From contig OZ254962.1 of assembly GCA_965276005.1 (NCBI GenBank), forward strand, positions 2,790,001-2,854,000: a stretch of 64,000 bases of DNA, read 5' to 3'. The notes beneath the pieces were generated by a model, which ran no database searches, was not told where the DNA came from, and saw only the letters and a program-made list of their open reading frames with translations. Below, piece after piece: positions 61,514 to 64,000 of the stretch. The position numbers and the translations under genes were made by a program. Within the stretch, counting starts at the first letter, position 1, and each line of letters begins with the position of its first letter. This DNA is from G965232465 sp965276005. GTDB lineage: Bacteria; Pseudomonadota; Alphaproteobacteria; JAQWUY01.

Positions 61514-62721
61514 AATTCTACATCGACACCCAAGTATATAGAGGTTGTCTTGTTTTTCCTAAAATCCGTAGTGTTGCGTTCCCCGTACAGGGTATTTAAA
61601 TCGTATTGATGAGCCGATATATATGCGGTGGTTGTGTCGTTTATTTTCTGTGCTATTTTGGAGGCAAACGACAGCCCTTTTTGTTGCAGGTTATATACAG
61701 TCGATGCGTTTATTTGGGTTTTGTCGGTAAACTTATGTATTGCCCCGATGGTTATTTCCGATGATTTTTGTAAATTGCTTTGGGTGATGGTTTCAAAAGC
61801 AATGGGCAGGTGTGTTTTAGGGGTTACGGTATAGCCACTGTTTATTTTATAGCTGATACCATGCGTAAAGTAGGCACTGACATCGGGCATGTGCAATCCG
61901 TATGTGGTGGGTTGTTTACGGACATAGGGTTCGCCGTTTATCATCGCCCCCCACATGCTGTAAGTGGTGGTGCTGAGGGCTAGGCTGAGTAGGGACGCTT
62001 GTTTAATGGCATTGGTGCTAACGCCGGTGGCATCGGCGATGTGTTGCACATCGCCCGCCCCTTGCTGAGAGGTATAGAAAAATGGCAATATCTTAGACAA
62101 GGTATATGAAACCGTTGTCGACACGGGGACATTTTCCTCTGTATACGCCCGTTCGGCTAAGTTTTCTGCCCACAGGGAATCGTTGGCAAAGCCCGCCCCA
62201 TGGGTGAGTGCGTTCGCCCTGTTTGTCGGGGTGTATACACGGTTTGCCCCGCTGCCCGTATAGGTCATATAAGGATTGTCCGCCCCCAATTCGTACGCCA
62301 GTTCATCGGTTCCGCCGGTTGTCGGTGCCCATAGGTTGTTTTGGGCGGGATTGACCGGCTTAAACAAAGTTTCCACATAGAATCGAGGGAAATTATAGGT
62401 GTATTTCGGTTTAAACTTGGACGGCATCCCCAACGCTGTTTGACGGGTGCCATGTCCAAACTCATGGGCGTTCCAAAACCACCCCCAATATACCCAAAAC
62501 GCTCCGACACCCGCCAAAAACCGATTGCCCGATTTGCGTTCGACAGCACCCCAAACCACATCGCCAAGCGTTATACTGTTCTGTCCAAAATCCATAATCG
62601 CTTGGTTGCTGATATTTTTATTACTAAATACAGCCGTATTTACATTGATGCGTTTCGTATCCGCAAAACTTACGGTAGTGAAACCAAGACAAAACGATGC
62701 CAACAAATATACTTTTTTCAT
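61510..62721 (-). CDS. Outer-membrane-type protein with HEFGH metallopeptidase-like motif
   Basis: 403 residues. Signal peptide 1-20 (cut SFA/DT). His86-Glu87-x-x-His90 lies in a Trp/Phe-rich, possibly membrane-near segment (FWVYWGWFWNAHEFGH). The C-terminal half shows alternating polar/aromatic strands and ends VDVEF, the terminal Phe expected of beta-barrels. No family recognised. Possibilities are an outer-membrane zinc peptidase or a barrel with a chance motif. AGGAA ribosome-binding site. Confidence 0.6.
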   Translation of the reverse strand: MKKVYLLASFCLGFTTVSFADTKRINVNTAVFSNKNISNQAIMDFGQNSITLGDVVWGAVERKSGNRFLAGVGAFWVYWGWFWNAHEFGHGTRQTALGMPSKFKPKYTYNFPRFYVETLFKPVNPAQNNLWAPTTGGTDELAYELGADNPYMTYTGSGANRVYTPTNRANALTHGAGFANDSLWAENLAERAYTEENVPVSTTVSYTLSKILPFFYTSQQGAGDVQHIADATGVSTNAIKQASLLSLALSTTTYSMWGAMINGEPYVRKQPTTYGLHMPDVSAYFTHGISYKINSGYTVTPKTHLPIAFETITQSNLQKSSEITIGAIHKFTDKTQINASTVYNLQQKGLSFASKIAQKINDTTTAYISAHQYDLNTLYGERNTTDFRKNKTTSIYLGVDVEF

Positions 62722-62767
62722 AACATATTCCTAAATCGATGCGATGGATACCATAGATATAACTGAC

Positions 62768-62796
62768 ATTATACTTAAAGCTATAACAATATGCAA
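62768..62796 (-). promoter_or_regulatory. Promoter of the outer-membrane protein gene
   Basis: On the minus strand TTGCAT (complement of 62791-62796), 17 bp, TATAAT (complement of 62768-62773), 47 bases before the ATG. Confidence 0.6.
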
Positions 62797-62858
62797 CACA
62801 TATTTTTTATTTGTGCTTTTTTATGTTTTGTTGTAGGGGGCTGCCTTTTTATATTAGG

Positions 62859-62884
62859 TAAGGCAGGGAGTTATTGCTGCCTTA
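62859..62884 (-). terminator. Hairpin after the DUF2188 gene
   Basis: TAAGGCAG (62859-62866) pairs with CTGCCTTA (62877-62884), ten-base loop; a third copy of the arm (CTGCCTT 62841-62847) allows another fold. No T-run follows on the minus strand, so termination is only suggested by position. Confidence 0.35.
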
Positions 62885-62890
62885 TCAGTT

Positions 62891-63127
62891 TTACCCTTTT
62901 GGGGGGTATGGGTCATTGCCATAAGAATTTTTTTCACGAATTTTGCCGTCTTTACCTTTTATGATGTGTTCAGAACGGTTATTTCGTGCTAATTCACTGC
63001 CTCTTTCGATAGCTTCTGCTTGTGTATCATGCACAGAAGATGCCCTATCGTTACCGGATTTTTTATTTTCCCATTTCCTATCAGGGCGTTTTTGTGTCCA
63101 AATGTCGTTGTTATCATTGTTTGACAT
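62891..63127 (-). CDS. DUF2188 family small protein
   Basis: 78 residues from ATG at 63127 with GGAGAAA upstream; longer frames cross the spacer. Hydrophilic N-terminus (MSNNDNN), then RASSVHDTQAEAIERGSELARNN and the closing GKDGKIREKNSYGNDPYPPKG, which is diagnostic of DUF2188. Function unknown. Paired with a DUF1508 gene upstream, a frequent combination. Confidence 0.82.
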   Translation of the reverse strand: MSNNDNNDIWTQKRPDRKWENKKSGNDRASSVHDTQAEAIERGSELARNNRSEHIIKGKDGKIREKNSYGNDPYPPKG

Positions 63128-63203
63128 AACAATTTCTCCATAAAATAAAATGAATAGGAAGGGGAAATAATTCCCCTTACCCATTGCGTTAAAATTAAAA
63201 TGA

Positions 63204-63392
63204 TTATTCTTCCCGTATGTCGGTAGTGGAACCATTTTTTTGTACACTTGCGATGCCATTAAGAGCACCTTGTTTGGCTTCGTATCCCTGCAAAGATGTT
63301 GCAATGATTTCACCATTTGCAGCATGCAGATTAAACATCCACTTGTCATTGGATTGCTGCTCAATGACATAGTATCCACGAGGATTTACCAT
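63204..63392 (-). CDS. DUF1508 (YegP-like) small protein
   Basis: 62 residues from ATG at 63392, preferred over GTG 63401 because a GAAAGGGGG site is at proper distance. GYYVIEQQSNDKWMFNLHAANGEII and SLQGYEAKQGALNGIASVQKN are the DUF1508 repeat, in a single copy. Role unknown. First gene of the small operon, with a long leader. Confidence 0.85.
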   Translation of the reverse strand: MVNPRGYYVIEQQSNDKWMFNLHAANGEIIATSLQGYEAKQGALNGIASVQKNGSTTDIREE

Positions 63393-63471
63393 ATTTATCA
63401 CCCCCTTTCTTAATTTTGGAGTGTTAAAGCGTACTTTGTAGTCTAAAATTAAGACTTGCGAACGGGCGTTT

Positions 63472-63515
63472 TTTACTGTATAGTCAGAGCAGTTAGTCTG
63501 TGACTATACAGTAAA
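63472..63515. repeat. 15-bp perfect inverted repeat
   Basis: TTTACTGTATAGTCA (63472-63486) and TGACTATACAGTAAA (63501-63515), 14-base loop. It lies in the predicted leader of the DUF1508 operon. On neither strand is it followed by a T-run, so it is a structure or binding site and not a terminator. Confidence 0.65.
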
Positions 63516-63555
63516 GATACAATCGGTGATGCTTATTAACCAGTCGTATCGCCCG

Positions 63556-63596
63556 ATAAGCCTAGTTAGATCCGTGATTCTGCTAGGCTTATTTTT
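63556..63596 (+). terminator. 10-bp stem with T-run
   Basis: ATAAGCCTAG (63556-63565) and CTAGGCTTAT (63583-63592), then TTTT. It is a good rho-independent terminator for a rightward RNA, but no protein gene ends here, so either a small RNA ends here or the stem serves the leftward leader. Confidence 0.55.
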
Positions 63597-63624
63597 ATAT
63601 ATACCAATTTTATACTTATGTCAA
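63596..63624 (-). promoter_or_regulatory. Leftward promoter of the DUF1508-DUF2188 operon
   Basis: On the minus strand TTGACA (complement of 63619-63624), 17 bp, TATATA (complement of 63596-63601). Predicted start near 63589 gives a leader of about 197 bases through both hairpins. Confidence 0.6.
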
Positions 63625-63666
63625 GCAAAAAATATTAAATAAATTGCATACATAACAAGACATATC

Positions 63667-63695
63667 TTGACAGTTCTGTTTTTATATGTTATGGT
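63667..63695 (+). promoter_or_regulatory. Rightward promoter of the right-edge gene
   Basis: TTGACA (63667-63672), 17 bp, TATGGT (63690-63695). Back to back with the leftward promoter; the two TTGACA boxes form a TGTCAAG/CTTGACA inverted pair. Confidence 0.6.
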
Positions 63696-63775
63696 ATCAT
63701 TTATTTAAAAATATTGCTACATGTAGTGGTATATAGTGGCTGGGTTTTGATGTTTCAAGGGATGGAAATGAAAAA

Positions 63776-64000
63776 ATGTATACATTAGGGGAATGGGTTA
63801 CGATTCACAATGGGATTACGACCGTTAAGTCGGGTGGTATTGCCTGTTGTTTATTACTTGCCAAGTCGATAAATGCACAGGGTATTGAGTATTCTGAATT
63901 GGAAAATACTTTTGCTACCAGTCGAATAAAGCCATTGCAACGGGGGGATGTATTGGTTGTAAATCGTGGTAGGTTTTCTGTGGGTTTGGTAGGGGATGAT
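63776..64000 (+). CDS. 3'-truncated CDS, possibly HsdS-like specificity protein
   Basis: 75 codons from ATG 63776 run open to the window edge; AGGGATGG lies about ten bases upstream. The frame reads MYTLGEWVTIHNG and later SRIKPLQRGDVLVVNRGRFSVGLVGDD. The R-x-GD-x-L-x-x-x-RG pattern recalls the end of type I restriction specificity domains (GD-I-L-x-x-RG). Only the start is visible, so the family is tentative. Confidence 0.55.
   Translation, partial: MYTLGEWVTIHNGITTVKSGGIACCLLLAKSINAQGIEYSELENTFATSRIKPLQRGDVLVVNRGRFSVGLVGDD

Larger units (their letters stand above)
63402..63775. other. 374-bp divergent spacer
   Basis: No protein gene seen. It contains the 15-bp inverted repeat, the terminator-like stem, and the two back-to-back promoters described separately. 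Confidence 0.6.

Overview
The window (about 64 kb, moderately AT-rich) reads as chromosome of a Gram-negative bacterium. An alphaproteobacterium is the best guess: the gene orders hisB-hisH-hisA-hisF-hisE with a HIT-family (hinT) remnant behind it, RNase D-kdsD-lptC-lptB, zapA beside a small coiled-coil gene and gap, and dnaX-ybaB-recR all fit that class. No rRNA, tRNA or CRISPR array was seen, so the assignment rests on gene order and protein resemblance only.

Layout. (1) 1-22.1 kb: a surface-polysaccharide locus with a GT10 fucosyltransferase-like gene, carbamoyltransferase, manC, gmd, a GDP-fucose-synthase-like reductase, an RmlC-like epimerase, a cupin, a perosamine-synthase-like aminotransferase, tandem AT3 acyltransferases, tandem hexapeptide acyltransferases, a cytidylyltransferase-HAD fusion, a CDP-glycerol glycerophosphotransferase-like gene, a flippase, GT2/GT4 glycosyltransferases and two methyltransferases. 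Together they would make GDP-mannose-derived deoxy sugars and probably a polyol-phosphate branch. (2) 22.1-28.4 kb: housekeeping genes dnaX-ybaB-recR, two tiny membrane proteins behind duplicated promoters, and the his operon ending in a broken hinT. (3) 28.4-30.4 kb: a small phage-type control module (S24 repressor, small regulator, Mor-like activator) with no phage body. (4) 30.5-35 kb: a sugar aminotransferase, a hairpin-rich spacer, RNase D, kdsD, lptC and lptB. (5) 35.2-39.3 kb: a large secreted FHA-type adhesin with FG-GAP repeats, then a convergent LysR gene. (6) 39.3-59.7 kb: a catabolic island with two CUT1-type sugar ABC transporters, a GcvPA/GcvPB-like pair with a COG3199 NAD-kinase-like protein and an SDR, a GH42 beta-galactosidase, a LacI regulator with two palindromic operators, and a GH63-type glucosidase. 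(7) 59.7-64 kb: zapA, a coiled-coil gene, gap, an outer-membrane protein with an HEFGH motif, a DUF1508-DUF2188 pair with a long hairpin-rich leader, and the start of an unfinished gene at the right edge.

Most notable: the GcvP-like/NAD-kinase-like/SDR cluster without gcvT or gcvH; a permease carrying a DUF11-like domain in its first periplasmic loop; an 83-bp triplication across a stop/start junction that creates two translationally coupled 28-residue mini-ORFs; a GDP-fucose-synthase homologue without its epimerase cysteine, close to a separate epimerase gene; and a possible frameshift site in dnaX. All functions are inferred from sequence reading; no database search was run.
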